This document shows, piece after piece, positions 11,865 through 22,154 of a DNA stretch of 64,000 bases; positions within the stretch are counted from its first letter, which is position 1, and each line of letters opens with the position of its first letter. The notes under the pieces are model-generated. The model was given only the letters and a program-made list of their open reading frames with translations, searched no databases and was not told the origin of the DNA. This DNA is from Orbilia blumenaviensis. Taxonomy: Eukaryota; Ascomycota; Orbiliomycetes; Orbiliales; Orbiliaceae. The translations under genes were made by a program, and so were the position numbers. The stretch covers positions 558,001 through 622,000 of the forward strand of contig JAVHNS010000016.1 of NCBI GenBank assembly GCA_036872755.1, in the 5' to 3' direction.

Positions 11865-13975
11865 ATTTTCAAAGCCACCCGTCTACCCACCTGTCAGCAC
11901 TACAGTCACCTTAGCTCTACAGCTAGAAACGGAATCTACTTGAGGTAAACAGCGAAACTGTAGCTTACAACTGGTCTCGTAAACCAGCCTAGTCATATAG
12001 TTATAATCTGCTAACTAGAGCTGTAAAGTTTTTTATAAATGTTTCGCCAGCACCGCCCAAAATTATCTTCCTGCTAAACAGCCGGTCAACCTTCTTAATA
12101 GCTGAGGGGCCTCCCAGTCTACATAGAATCAATATTTACAAAAGCCGTAGCTTGGAACTTTAGAGCTATATATCTTGAATTCTATTTCACTAATTTTTTT
12201 CGATAGACTTTTACCACTTTCGGGAAGACATTATATATTGTAACTTGGTTCTATTCATAGATGAAATGCGCCATATAAAAGGTTAAAATACTGGGATAAC
12301 TCGGTAGTTTACTAACAGCCGTAGCTGGGTTGCTGATTGGATTTTAGAGATGCTCCCATGTGCCCACACACGCTCTTGGTGCTTAAATAATAAATCTTAG
12401 GATCCGAGGACGACGTGATCATGACCCAAATTTATACTTGATCTAGAGTTTGTACGGCACAACGGCACAAGCCAACTACTTTGAGCCCTGTTTAAAATTT
12501 GGTGCCCCGAGTAGGCGAGGTTGAGGTATTACCTTTTTAAGGGCTTGCTAGTCCTCGCTCGCTTAATTATAAAGAGCACATTTGATTAACTTCGACTCTG
12601 GAACGATCTTTGAAATGCGTAGGTACAGTGAATATAATATGGATTTCTAACAGGCGATTCTGCGCTCCTACCTCACGTGTTGTAACATTGTGAGCCTTGC
12701 CATAAATGTGTGGTATACACACACAGAATGGCACATATGGCACACATGCACACAGTATATACTGGTATATTGTGGATGCACAATCCAATGACAATTTAAT
12801 TAAAATCCGTTCTGGTTTTACCTCTGTTGGTTAGCTGGGTTCGGAATTACCGGCCTGCCGTTGGTAACTTACACTACACAATACTAGGCTGCGCGATTGG
12901 ATGCGAAGCTCCGGTTGGCTATTTTCTTGCTGGAGCCTTGCAATTGGTTAATTGATTTGTGAGAACAACACGAGCTTCGGCCCCGTGGCTAGGAGCGGTG
13001 GAATTATCGGCCTGGATTGGAAAGTTGGATATACTTCGTTAGAGTAAAAGGTCTATCTGGGTGTGTTTCGATCTAAGTCGGTCAGTGCCTATTCAGCCCC
13101 ATACCTTGCCATATATGTGTACCTCTTCTGATCCGTTTTTGCTTTTGATCCTTTGTTTCAGTTTAGTGAGCATTGTGGAAACATAACTGAGCTTTGGATC
13201 TCGGCAGACTCCCCTGATATCCTTACTGGCTAGGTATATAATTTTACACAGCTAATTATACCTTAGGGTTATTATAACTGGCTGATTCAATTGGGCATCT
13301 GAAGTAGGAGGGACGAGAACGGTGACACTAAAAAGGAAAAGGTTATTTAGGGTCTCGGGATGATAGGCAGAAAAACGGAGCGCCGGCTAGGTACGGTGCC
13401 ATGGGTTCGTCAGGTATTTGCTAAGTATACTAGTACCTAGGTATATATGCTTCCATACGTAAGTACATTAAGGGCGGGTTCCGCAGTACGAACACCCAAC
13501 TGGACTCTCTCATTCAACCTAGGCGTTTCTTGTAAAGACCTGACTCAAAATCCAACAATGGTGATACAAAACCCCTCCCTTTTTATGTATATCGTCATAA
13601 AATGTTTCCCAGCAATTTTCATTATTATTTAAACCTAACGTTTTCGACCTAATCTTGTTCAAATTTACAATCCTTTTTCATCTAAAGTATAAATATTTAC
13701 CTTAATTTTGATAACTAAGATTTCAGCCTCTGATTGTAGTTATAAAGAGTACAACTAAGAAAGGGAGTTACCATAGACACTCTTTCAATGCGGCATATTT
13801 CTCAATATTTGCGCAAACAACATATCTCTTAGGGTATCAACATAGCAAAATTTAGTCGTCAGAACTCTACCTTTCCCTCACGCGGCCCGAGCCTGAACGG
13901 TCCTATCATTCGTAAGAAGCTCAGCGCGCGGATTCAAGAAATCGCCTCATAGCTGGGCTTCCAGGAGCTGCAAAA

Positions 13976-16900
13976 ATGTTGTTGACTTTCCGTCTACTTT
14001 TACTTTGCAGCTATTTGTATTCATGGAGTTCATTCCAGACACTTGCTCGTACAACCCCGAGGGCCTGCGAGACCGAAGATTCTGGAAATGACCATTTCAA
14101 TCGCTCTGTGACCTCAAAATGGCCGTTCCCACACCATCAAACTGCAAAATGCTCGTCGGGGTATGAGGGCGAATTGCAAAAGAGGGTCGGAATCGTCACC
14201 CAACCACAGACACCCGGTGATACCAAAGCGTTAACGAACTCTTTGAGTCTTAAAATTAACCCCAGCTACGAAGAACTAGCTCTTAAAGGGTACGGGATCC
14301 GGACCTCGCCAATTCCCGACTCGGATGTTTCTCAAACGGGATCACTGATCATCAGTGATGCGCAATGTAACTACAGGCTTGAATTCTCAGAAGGTTGGGC
14401 CGACCCAGTCAAGATAGCAAAGAGTATATATGGCGGGCTGCCATATCTCGATGTGCTCCTGGCGTTAAGAAAAGAGCCACCAACATCTGTGTTATCCATA
14501 TTCGTTATGAATATCAATACTGAAAAGGCGCTAAAAAATTCCGTTCCGTATGGGTTCTCCGTTTCGTCTGATTATGGGCTTCTGGTGGTCCATTCAGCCT
14601 ACAAGAGAAACGATGTAGGGAATCCTAGAGAACAGCATTTCTCCGAGGTGATGTTTCGGGTATGGTATGAGGAGACGAAAAGATCGGTTGGGGATCCAGA
14701 CAGGTTAGATGCGGCGGGTCTGGAGAAACTTGCAGGCCTAAAGTACGTTGTACACGAGTATATAGAAAACAGAGGGACGAAAGCGGTGACACAGAGAATT
14801 CTGGATCAATTACCAGAAATGTTGCAAAGTGTAGATGAAAATGCTGACATGGGAACCCAAGCGGGTCACCTGTTGATCCTCAATGCGGATTCAGATAATA
14901 TGAAAGTACAAGAAGGATTCAATGCGATGCTAGGGACTGAGAATGGGCGAGGTGTGGCATACCTAGTGAGCCAACACTCGCATGCTCTTCGTGGGAGAAC
15001 AATAGTCCAGATCAGAATATTCGTGGCAGCAGATTCGTATGATGCCCCGAGTGTACTATTTAGAATCGGGAAGGCTAGGCCGCCAAGGGAAGGGTGGACA
15101 ATACCCCCGCTCCCATATCACCTTGGTAAAGATTCTGTAAGGAAGTAGATTCCGTCCAGCTTTGATATTGTATCGCCCCTCCTAACAGTTAAATGGATTT
15201 ATTAGGACGGATCATTGGTTCAAGGCCGCGACTCGACCGAGACTCCAACGCAGTTGAAGAGAAGAGCGACTCCTCGAAGCGATGGTGGTGGGAGTGACAT
15301 GGATTATCAAGCTGATGACGAGGACGACATCTTGGACACGAAACCTGACGAGGATGACAGGATGCACGTTAATAATGATGACGAGGATGTTAGTATGAAT
15401 GATGGCAACGATGACGAGGGTTCGGATGGCGGTGTCAAGCTCGACAACGGCAATTATGAGAATCGTAATGAGGACGAAGGCCCTGATGATCGTTACACGC
15501 CAATTTATAGGACTGCTGCTGCGCATGGAAAGTTCTTGATGCAGTCTAAACCTGGAAAGGAACCACCCCCAGATGCTTACACTCTCACTATGAAGGAGCT
15601 CAATTTCAAATTTGATCGCAAATACAGCGCTGGCGTTCGTATTGGGCTTAATGAGCATTTCCTGATTACCCAAGGAATGTCGGGACCATACGGGAATACA
15701 CCCTACCCAGTAGAACCTGATGAATACGATGAGCAGCGCGATGCGCTGAGGCTGAAAACTCTGGACCCTAACACAGTCCCCACTGTTTTGGACACGATCC
15801 GGGTAACTGAAAAAGGTTCTCAAAATGTTATTTATGATATTCGGATGGCGTACGAGCAAGGTATACTTATCTTGAACGAGAAGCAGTTGTCGGCTAGAGT
15901 CGGAGAGGACGACTTGAGCAAGATTATGTACCATGAGTGGGCTGACAGGGCTAAAAGAAGCATACCCGAAGATGAGTGGGCGATTAGAATCAACAAAGCA
16001 ACGGCTTTAAGAAAGCTACGTGTAATTATAATTGAGGACATTGAAAGCTTCAAGGCAGTGCAAGTATTCCAGATTGTGCTTGCGACCCTGAATTCCGTAA
16101 ATGGAGGAGATGGTGCGAAGACCCTTGAGGATGGAGGGCACAAAGATAATTCGTGGTGGGTGAGAAAATACCCCGACAGCAGTTCTGGATTATCCCACGC
16201 TGTGGTCGAAGTAGAGCCGAAATTGCGAAGTCAAGTGTCGTCATACCATCCCTCCAATGACGATGACGACCACGACCGAGAGGGGGAGGCAGCTGACATG
16301 CTAAACGCTATTATTGGTGGCGGCGTTGTGAGTAGGGCCGTTTGCTGGTTACTTGCAGACTATTCTGATATTCTTGGTGGGAAACAAATCAGTTCGGCGA
16401 GGATTGTTTGGGCCGTGTCGAGGGTCGGCGGCAAGAGAATTGGAAGCCGGAGCCTTGTTATCCACCTGAACCACTTCCCAGCTGGGAAGGCTACACAATC
16501 AAAGGCTTCGGAGGGGGCGCTTGATCGCCATACAGAGTATTTATATAGAGGGAAGGAGATAAGAGCAAAATTTAAAGCCAACCGTGACTTAGCAAAGGAC
16601 AAAGCAGGAAAAGATGTTTCCTCGGGTGGTTCAGAACTAATCATCGATCCAAGCACCGGTTACCTGGTCAGGAATGCTGACGGGCCAATTCTGCTCGAAG
16701 GAGCCCAGCAATACTCTAAGGGAAGCATACTGCCGTATTATTGCGCAACAGGTCGGATGCCGACGCTCCAGGCAAGGATAGCAACAGTGCATGTTCGCCG
16801 CAACCGTAGAGCTGATAATAGTATCAATGATAAAGACCGTTTGCCGATAGGTTTACCATATGCTTTCATAGTTTTTCCTCAAGATGGTTTCATCAGCATT

Positions 16901-17629
16901 GACTACGCCTATAAAGATGAGGATCTTGCCTACCCAAAAGAACACAAGTTTTCGGAAATCCTATACCGCATATATTACGATACGATCACCGGTCGTGGTG
17001 GGACTTTTGGATCGGGTGGAAACTTCAGATTGGATGGCCTCAAATATGTCGGAGTGCAAGACATAGTAAACGCCGGCGCTTTATCGTATCTACGTGAACT
17101 TTTTGATGAAGATGCGGAAAAGGAAGAACCCAGTCAAAAGTGGGACCGATACCCGCCAGGAGTCGACAAGGAAGATCTCGATCTTTCATATCTCAAATTT
17201 GAAGAATCTTCACCGCCTTGGAGAACAGCTGACGTATTTAATACTTTGCTGGGGACTGTTTTTGGAACTGCAATCTCTCGCATGTTGCTTGATCATAAAC
17301 ACGCACTTGGCGGGCTTATTATCACGGAAATTGTGGCCACCGCAGATAAGTATAAAGATGAACCGACAAAATATTCGCTTCTATTTAAAATCGGACACCC
17401 CCAACCTAAAGATGAGAGCTCTGAAAGTGGAGGAGTAGCTCTACGGCGCAGAGAGATAGGGAGTACGAGCTCCGATGGGCACGGGAATGCGTATGGGGTG
17501 ATCGCGAGCGGGTTTAAAATACTTAGGCGGGCTGTTGGCAATGGCTTCAAGGACGTGTACAATCCGGCCTGCTCTGGGTCCCGCTGCGCCTCAAAGCGCT
17601 TTGTTAAGACCGAGGCTTTTCCCACTTAA
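13976..17629 (+). CDS. Secreted protein with three diverged copies of an unrecognised domain
   Basis: Two long frames (13976-15148 and 15206-17629) are best joined as one gene: exons 13976..15136 and 15206..17629, 1194 aa. The 69-nt intron has donor GTAAGG, branch CTAAC (15182-15186) and acceptor ATTAG, phase 0, same frame on both sides. The second frame has no ATG near its start. A leader (MLLTFRLLLLCSYLYSW) suggests secretion. Copy A (about residues 85-375) and copy C (about 915-1130) share PYxF, then a block like HFSEVMFRVWYE / KFSEILYRIYYD, then LKYV, then LLGT near a distal Ser/His-Ala-Leu block ending in LFRIG/LFKIG. Copy B (about 510-800) is more diverged: ADMLNAIIGGGVVSRAVCWLL aligns with DVFNTLLGTVFGTAISRMLL of copy C. 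A very acidic Asp-rich linker follows copy A. Function unknown; I recognise no enzyme motif. If the intron is wrong, these are two tandem paralogues. Confidence 0.75.
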
Positions 17630-18286
17630 CTAAACTCAAAGATGCTTTCTGCGGAACGGAGGTTTAAACGTTTAGGCACGAGATCATCAAATTTTCTATA
17701 TGCCAGATTGTATATAGTATATTAATTACAACTATGCGAGACCATATATACCTCCTTACCTAGGTAGTTCTTAGGAGGAATACAGATACATGATAAATCG
17801 ACGTCCCGAAGTATGCTTATACAGCTAAAAGTTTAGAGTCTTAGCACTGCTAAGTTTTATGAGACCAGTTACCTCTCATGATCAAACTTGTCCTGCTGGC
17901 CAACACAAATGTCTAGCAGAATATAGGCACACTTTGTGGTTTTTTTCTTTCTTTCTTTCTGTATTTCTTTCTTTCCGTTCTTTTCTTTTTTCCCTCTACT
18001 TTTTCCTTTTTTCCCCTTTCTGGGAGACGCATCCTGCGAGTGGTTAGACCAAGTTGAAACAAATGCAAGTTGGTACCCCTCCCGTACCTAAGTAGTAACC
18101 GCTAAGTAAGCGGGTAGTTAATTTGCACACGTGCGCACCTGGAGTTACATGCAGTGTGGGCACCACCAAGTCAAATTAATTCGCCTGTGAGGTCGATCTC
18201 AAGGTATCAGAATATCCAGATGCATTGCTCTACTACGCCCGCTAGTCGCCTTAATATCATCCATCCATAGTTAATATCAACCCGCC
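17630..18286. other. Intergenic region with a polypyrimidine tract
   Basis: A long C/T-rich tract at about 17938-18020 (CTTT repeats) lies upstream of the NIF3-like gene and may be part of its promoter. No gene seen. Confidence 0.5.
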
Positions 18287-19213
18287 ATGTCCGCTTCACC
18301 GTCACCAATCCTCCGAACAATCCTTACCGCAATCCGGAGGCTCTATCCTGAGCACCTCGCGGACAAAGCTTGGGACAACACCGGGCTGTTGCTCTCCCCG
18401 CCACCTCTTGCGCTGTCCCCTTCAACCCTTAGAGCCCCCAAGATCCTGCTTACGGTGGACTTGACGACAGCGGTCGCCAATGAAGCCATCGGGCTCAACG
18501 CGGCCATGGTAGTCGCCTATCACCCCATCATCTTTCGCCCTCTAAAGTCCTTGACGACCGACAACACTCAACAAACAACACTACTACGACTGATTCAGGC
18601 TGGTATCAGTGTATATAGCCCGCACACCGCTGTAGATGCTGTTGTAGGAGGGGTGAATGACTGGTTGGCTACCGGTATATCTGGAGGCGAAGAATACGAA
18701 GTTTCGAGGGCGGCAATACAACCATGCGCTTCTGCTCAAGGGACTGAACACGAAGGTGCCGGATATGGTCGGTTGGTCACACTCAAAGAGCCAATGGATA
18801 TCAGGAGTGTTGTCGAGAGGGTAAAAGGATTTTTGGGCATGAGCTACCTACAGGTCGCTTTAGCCAAGCGCCATTCCGTTGCAGCACCAGACCGGGATAT
18901 TAAAACAATTGGCGTGTGTGCTGGATCCGGAGGGAGCGTTTTTAAAGACGTCAAAGCCGATGTTCTCTTTACTGGCGAGATGAGCCACCATGAAGCGCTG
19001 GCCGCAAGGGAAAGTGGAACCAGTGTTATCGCGTGCTTCCATTCAAACACTGAAAGAGGGTATCTTCCGTTCATGAGACAGAAGCTTCTAGAAGCCTTAC
19101 CCAGAGCCTGGGAAGAAACCGTTGAAGAAGAAGGCAGTGATGAAATGCTGGACGTCGAAGGGTGGGATGTTTTTGTCAGTGAGGCTGATCGAGACCCCTA
19201 TAGTATTGTCTAA
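18287..19213 (+). CDS. NIF3 family protein (GTP cyclohydrolase 1 type 2-like, dinuclear metal)
   Basis: Single exon, 308 aa, ATG at 18287. The protein matches the NIF3/YbgI family along its length. AWDNTGLLL is near residue 29, AYHP has the first metal His at 79, SPHTAVD gives H113 and D117, and the C-terminal FHSNTERGYLPF gives H252 and E256. These correspond to the family's dinuclear metal site. GEMSHHE near 230 is also typical. The family is widespread and conserved, probably a metal-dependent hydrolase; yeast Nif3 was found through Ngg1p interaction and its substrate is unsettled. The length is normal for eukaryotic members and all metal ligands seem present, so it should be intact. No neighbour suggests a pathway. 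Confidence 0.93.
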   Translation: MSASPSPILRTILTAIRRLYPEHLADKAWDNTGLLLSPPPLALSPSTLRAPKILLTVDLTTAVANEAIGLNAAMVVAYHPIIFRPLKSLTTDNTQQTTLLRLIQAGISVYSPHTAVDAVVGGVNDWLATGISGGEEYEVSRAAIQPCASAQGTEHEGAGYGRLVTLKEPMDIRSVVERVKGFLGMSYLQVALAKRHSVAAPDRDIKTIGVCAGSGGSVFKDVKADVLFTGEMSHHEALAARESGTSVIACFHSNTERGYLPFMRQKLLEALPRAWEETVEEEGSDEMLDVEGWDVFVSEADRDPYSIV

Positions 19214-19293
19214 TAGTTTTTAATACGCGTATGGCTGGTCGGACGCAAGCTCTCTTAAGAAGGAGATTGTCTAAGCCAAGCTTTACGAGAGTT

Positions 19294-19351
19294 TGGTTAC
19301 GAGACTGACCTTTATGTGAACAATGATCTGGTCACGAGACTGCCTTATGTG
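19294..19351. repeat. Imperfect direct repeat, 25/23 bp
   Basis: Copy 1 spans 19294-19318 and copy 2 spans 19329-19351, separated by 10 bases. They share TGGT(T/C)ACGAGACTG, then C/T, then TTATGTG, and differ by one substitution and two single-base gaps. The repeat lies in the 3' flank of the NIF3-like gene. Confidence 0.65.
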
Positions 19352-20018
19352 CCTTAATGACAATTCCCTTCTACATCAAGATTCGCGCAGGAGGCTTGAG
19401 TACGGGACAGGACAATTACATGTGTAGCCGTGCTTGTGGAGTCATTCAAGTGCGTGAAGACCTGCAATCGAGGCTTGAATAGACCTCTATCGATACCTCG
19501 TACTGTCCCGTTGGCCCTCTATGGCAAACTCAGGCTTATTCAGCTAGCTTGAAACCTGACCGAGCCCACATATGCATACGGTGCCTATCGCTAAGGGCTA
19601 GTACCAATACATATTTCTGCTAGTCAGGTCTGGTCCCGTTGGAGTCAGTCCTGTCCGTGATACCATACAGGGGCGCTAATGGACCACACCAACACATAAT
19701 CTTCTATTCAAGCCAAAAATGCAACACAAGACAGCCAAAGAGCCCCATATCTCGCCTAAGCACTTAAGTAGTCTCGTAGTAATACTTAAGTAAGTGCCTA
19801 TTACCTGGGTATTTACTTATCATTACTAAGTACCAAGCATTAAGTATCTGTGTATTTGGTCCTGCCGTATGTCTGTGTTTTCATTCAAGTCACGTGTCCG
19901 GGTCTTTAGTAAGCTTCAACTGTTTGTATTTGACCTGGGGGCTTCTATCGCAGAGCTGATTGATACTAATTTCAAGACATACAAGAAGGTCTACCGAGAG
20001 CATACCTCAGATCTGAGT

Positions 20019-20027
20019 ATATAAGGT
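20019..20027 (+). promoter_or_regulatory. TATA-like box
   Basis: TATATAAGG lies about 250 bases before the ATG at 20276 of the small membrane protein. The position suits a core promoter with a longish 5' UTR. Motif seen, role inferred. Confidence 0.35.
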
Positions 20028-20275
20028 AATACATACTGACCCAATCCAATGCAATTCTCCTCCTACAGCTACCTCTCATCCCTTTTCCTATCGACTTACT
20101 TCCTTGCTTACCTCCTTGCTTCCTTACTACATCGTGCATCGACATTAAATATACGTTGCAGAATCCATCCTCAAGCAATCCCCAGTCTGCCTTACTACAC
20201 CGTTGACAGTCTCGCCGAGCAATTTCGAAATTATTCTTTAAGAATCCGAGAAAAACGCCAAAACTCAAAGCAGAC

Positions 20276-20881
20276 ATGGCTACCGTGAATGTTAATCTCG
20301 AAACCGTCGTTTACACGAACCTCAAGACCCCGACTCCTTGGGCTCCAACCCGGACAAAAGCCCCACGAGCAATGCAACCTGATGGCACTAAGCTTCCAGC
20401 CCCTATGGAAAATGAACGTCTCAAAGGTTATGAGGGTATGGTGACCGAAACAACATCTACCCACACCTTTAGTATCATTACCAACGGCCTTGTCGTGGCG
20501 ACTTTCACGGCTGTCGGGACAATCGCCAGTCCCCCGCGCGGAATTCCACCGCCACCTGACGCCCTCCCCCCTTGGGAAATTATTATCATCATACTTTCTG
20601 CGGCTCTCTTTTGTTTCATCCTCATCCGAGCTTTTTATCATCACCGACGGCTGGAAATGATTATAAGAAAAGAGGATGAGGCGAAGGGGACCACGGATGC
20701 CATTGCCACTACCAAGACTCACAAAACCGGTAGCGGTGACGACCGCGCGGAGTCCCTCAAAATGGAGGATGTCTTGATAAAAGCTCCTGCCACGAAAAAA
20801 TCTGGGACCAATACAAAGGTCTCGAAAATTAGCACCAAGTACATCCCCAGGGATGCTTGTCAAGAGGATGGAAAAGATTAA
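20276..20881 (+). CDS. Small single-pass membrane protein, function unknown
   Basis: Single exon, 201 aa, ATG at 20276. There is no N-terminal signal peptide. The first 100 residues are Thr/Pro-rich with little charge, then one clear transmembrane segment (WEIIIIILSAALFCFILI, about residues 101-118). A short basic stretch (HHRRLEMIIRK) follows, then a hydrophilic Lys-rich tail. The positive-inside rule puts the tail in the cytosol. I recognise no family. The opposite strand has an overlapping 219-codon frame that I treat as a shadow because the plus frame has ATG, TATA-like element and a coherent membrane topology. Moderate confidence that it is a real gene. Confidence 0.55.
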   Translation: MATVNVNLETVVYTNLKTPTPWAPTRTKAPRAMQPDGTKLPAPMENERLKGYEGMVTETTSTHTFSIITNGLVVATFTAVGTIASPPRGIPPPPDALPPWEIIIIILSAALFCFILIRAFYHHRRLEMIIRKEDEAKGTTDAIATTKTHKTGSGDDRAESLKMEDVLIKAPATKKSGTNTKVSKISTKYIPRDACQEDGKD

Positions 20882-21236
20882 AATAAACATTCGACTTCAT
20901 CTTAACGACAAATTATCGCTAGCGATGGTGAGCCTCATATTGCTGGAGTTAATATACGCATACGAACTACTAACACCCTATTAGACATGAATAACATGCC
21001 GTGTTTTCGTTCTACATAAAAACCGTTCCGATACACTATACCACCTATACTTCGATGGCTGCGGACGCACTTCAGGATGGCCAATGTTAAAAGCCTTCTA
21101 CCCTTCCGTATGTAACCCCGCCTAAGTGACCAAATGGTATACTGGATCATGGTCTAATTTATTACATCTGCCTTACAGCAAGCTCCAATCGTTAATTTTT
21201 TTTTATCTGGGTTATGTGATTTTCTTCCAGCGAATC
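20882..21236. other. 3' intergenic region between convergent genes
   Basis: About 355 bases between the stops of the small membrane protein and the CFEM protein; presumably both 3' UTRs. Nothing else seen. Confidence 0.5.
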
Positions 21237-22154
21237 CTATAACCTTGATCCAGTACTGACAACCGTATCTCTTCTTCTCCCATCTAATATAAAACTCACT
21301 ACAGGGTCTCCAGTCCAGATACTCTGACTTCCTTCATCTATACCTGTTCCGGCAATTCCATTAACCTCGTACCCATTATCAAAACTCCTTCCTTGTAGTG
21401 CTGCAAGACGTGCCAATACTCTTCTCCTTCTCCTTCTATTTCGAACCTTGTGTACTGTTATAGTCGTAATACATATAGCCGCTGATATCCCCCCAATAGT
21501 GCCACCAATTATGGTCGCTGCATTTTTTTGTTGGTTAGGAAAGGGTAATATCGTTTCTGTATTTGCTGGGGTGTTTGTTGTATCAACGGAGGTGGCTGAG
21601 AGCTTACTAGTCCCGGCACTGTTCGTGAATGTTGGGTTTGAGATAGTGCCACTCGACGATGTTAGATCGGGCAGAGATTGCGAAGTTGATGATTGCAGCA
21701 CATCTGAGTTCGGCCCAGTGTTTTGTATAGTTGATGCGGTGCCCTGCTCCCCTCCCCCAGTCACCCCTATAGTTATACCGGCTGTCGCAAGTGTTGGTGA
21801 AAATGTTGAAGCTATCCCAGAGTTCAAATTTGAACAAATAAACTGCTCAAAGAATGAGTTATCCCCATTTCCTCCTCCTCCTCGAGTTCCGCCACCAAAC
21901 CCTCCAAACCCGCTGGTACAGTTCGCATTGATACAATTGTTGAGAAGCTGAAGGTTGGTTGAGTTGTTGCAGTAGCATGGAAAATTCCCTGTCTCGCAGC
22001 CGGTTTCTAGGCTGAGAGATGACATGCAACTGAAAGTACAACGAGGCATGTTACCTGGCTGTGGTTTAGATGCGCATAGTGTCGTAAGAAAGACGGCCGT
22101 ATAAATGATAGTTTTTAGTGATATGACATCAGGAAGCGGTTTTGGGATTCCCAT
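21237..22154 (-). CDS. CFEM-domain surface protein with C-terminal transmembrane helix
   Basis: Single exon, 305 aa from the ATG at 22154; the frame extends to 22211 only by a TTG codon. A leader (VISLKTIIYTAVFLTTLCA) is followed by a CFEM domain with eight Cys at about residues 39, 43, 53, 60, 62, 74, 79 and 107, including the CYC pair. A Gly-rich loop sits inside the domain. Then comes a Ser/Thr-rich stalk, one transmembrane helix (about 217-242) with Gly-zipper character, and a run of seven Arg in an eight-residue block, a strong stop-transfer. CFEM proteins are fungal-specific, cell-surface, and include heme/iron-binding and virulence-related members. Most are GPI-anchored; the integral-membrane form with a cytosolic tail is a known variant and could signal. 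The specific role is unknown. Confidence 0.85.
   Translation of the reverse strand: MGIPKPLPDVISLKTIIYTAVFLTTLCASKPQPGNMPRCTFSCMSSLSLETGCETGNFPCYCNNSTNLQLLNNCINANCTSGFGGFGGGTRGGGGNGDNSFFEQFICSNLNSGIASTFSPTLATAGITIGVTGGGEQGTASTIQNTGPNSDVLQSSTSQSLPDLTSSSGTISNPTFTNSAGTSKLSATSVDTTNTPANTETILPFPNQQKNAATIIGGTIGGISAAICITTITVHKVRNRRRRRRVLARLAALQGRSFDNGYEVNGIAGTGIDEGSQSIWTGDPVVSFILDGRRRDTVVSTGSRL

Larger units (their letters stand above)
9797..13975. other. Long AT-rich gene-poor region
   Basis: Over 4 kb with no supportable gene. Frames are short, mostly begin at non-ATG codons and lack family signatures. It holds the PL4 promoter at the left, a 12-bp minisatellite at 11817-11864, and the promoter of the three-domain secreted protein at the right. 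TpA-rich stretches (for example 11680-12300) are compatible with RIP-mutated relics, but no transposase or reverse transcriptase trace was read. Confidence 0.5.
19214..20275. other. Intergenic region with a near-perfect direct repeat
   Basis: No gene recognised. It contains the direct repeat at 19294-19351 and several GACAG/CTGTC words in opposite orientations near 19399-19505. A TATATAAGG element for the next gene is at 20019-20027. Confidence 0.5.

Noticed and set aside
15215..15217. Start of a separate gene at a TTG codon
   Set aside because: No ATG is available and an intron joins this frame to the upstream secreted protein.
15212..15934. 240-codon minus-strand frame
   Set aside because: Hydrophobic antisense shadow of the acidic Asp-rich segment; acidic codons read as hydrophobic ones on the other strand.
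20231..20890. 219-codon minus-strand frame
   Set aside because: Antisense to the small membrane protein, which has an ATG, a TATA-like element and coherent topology.
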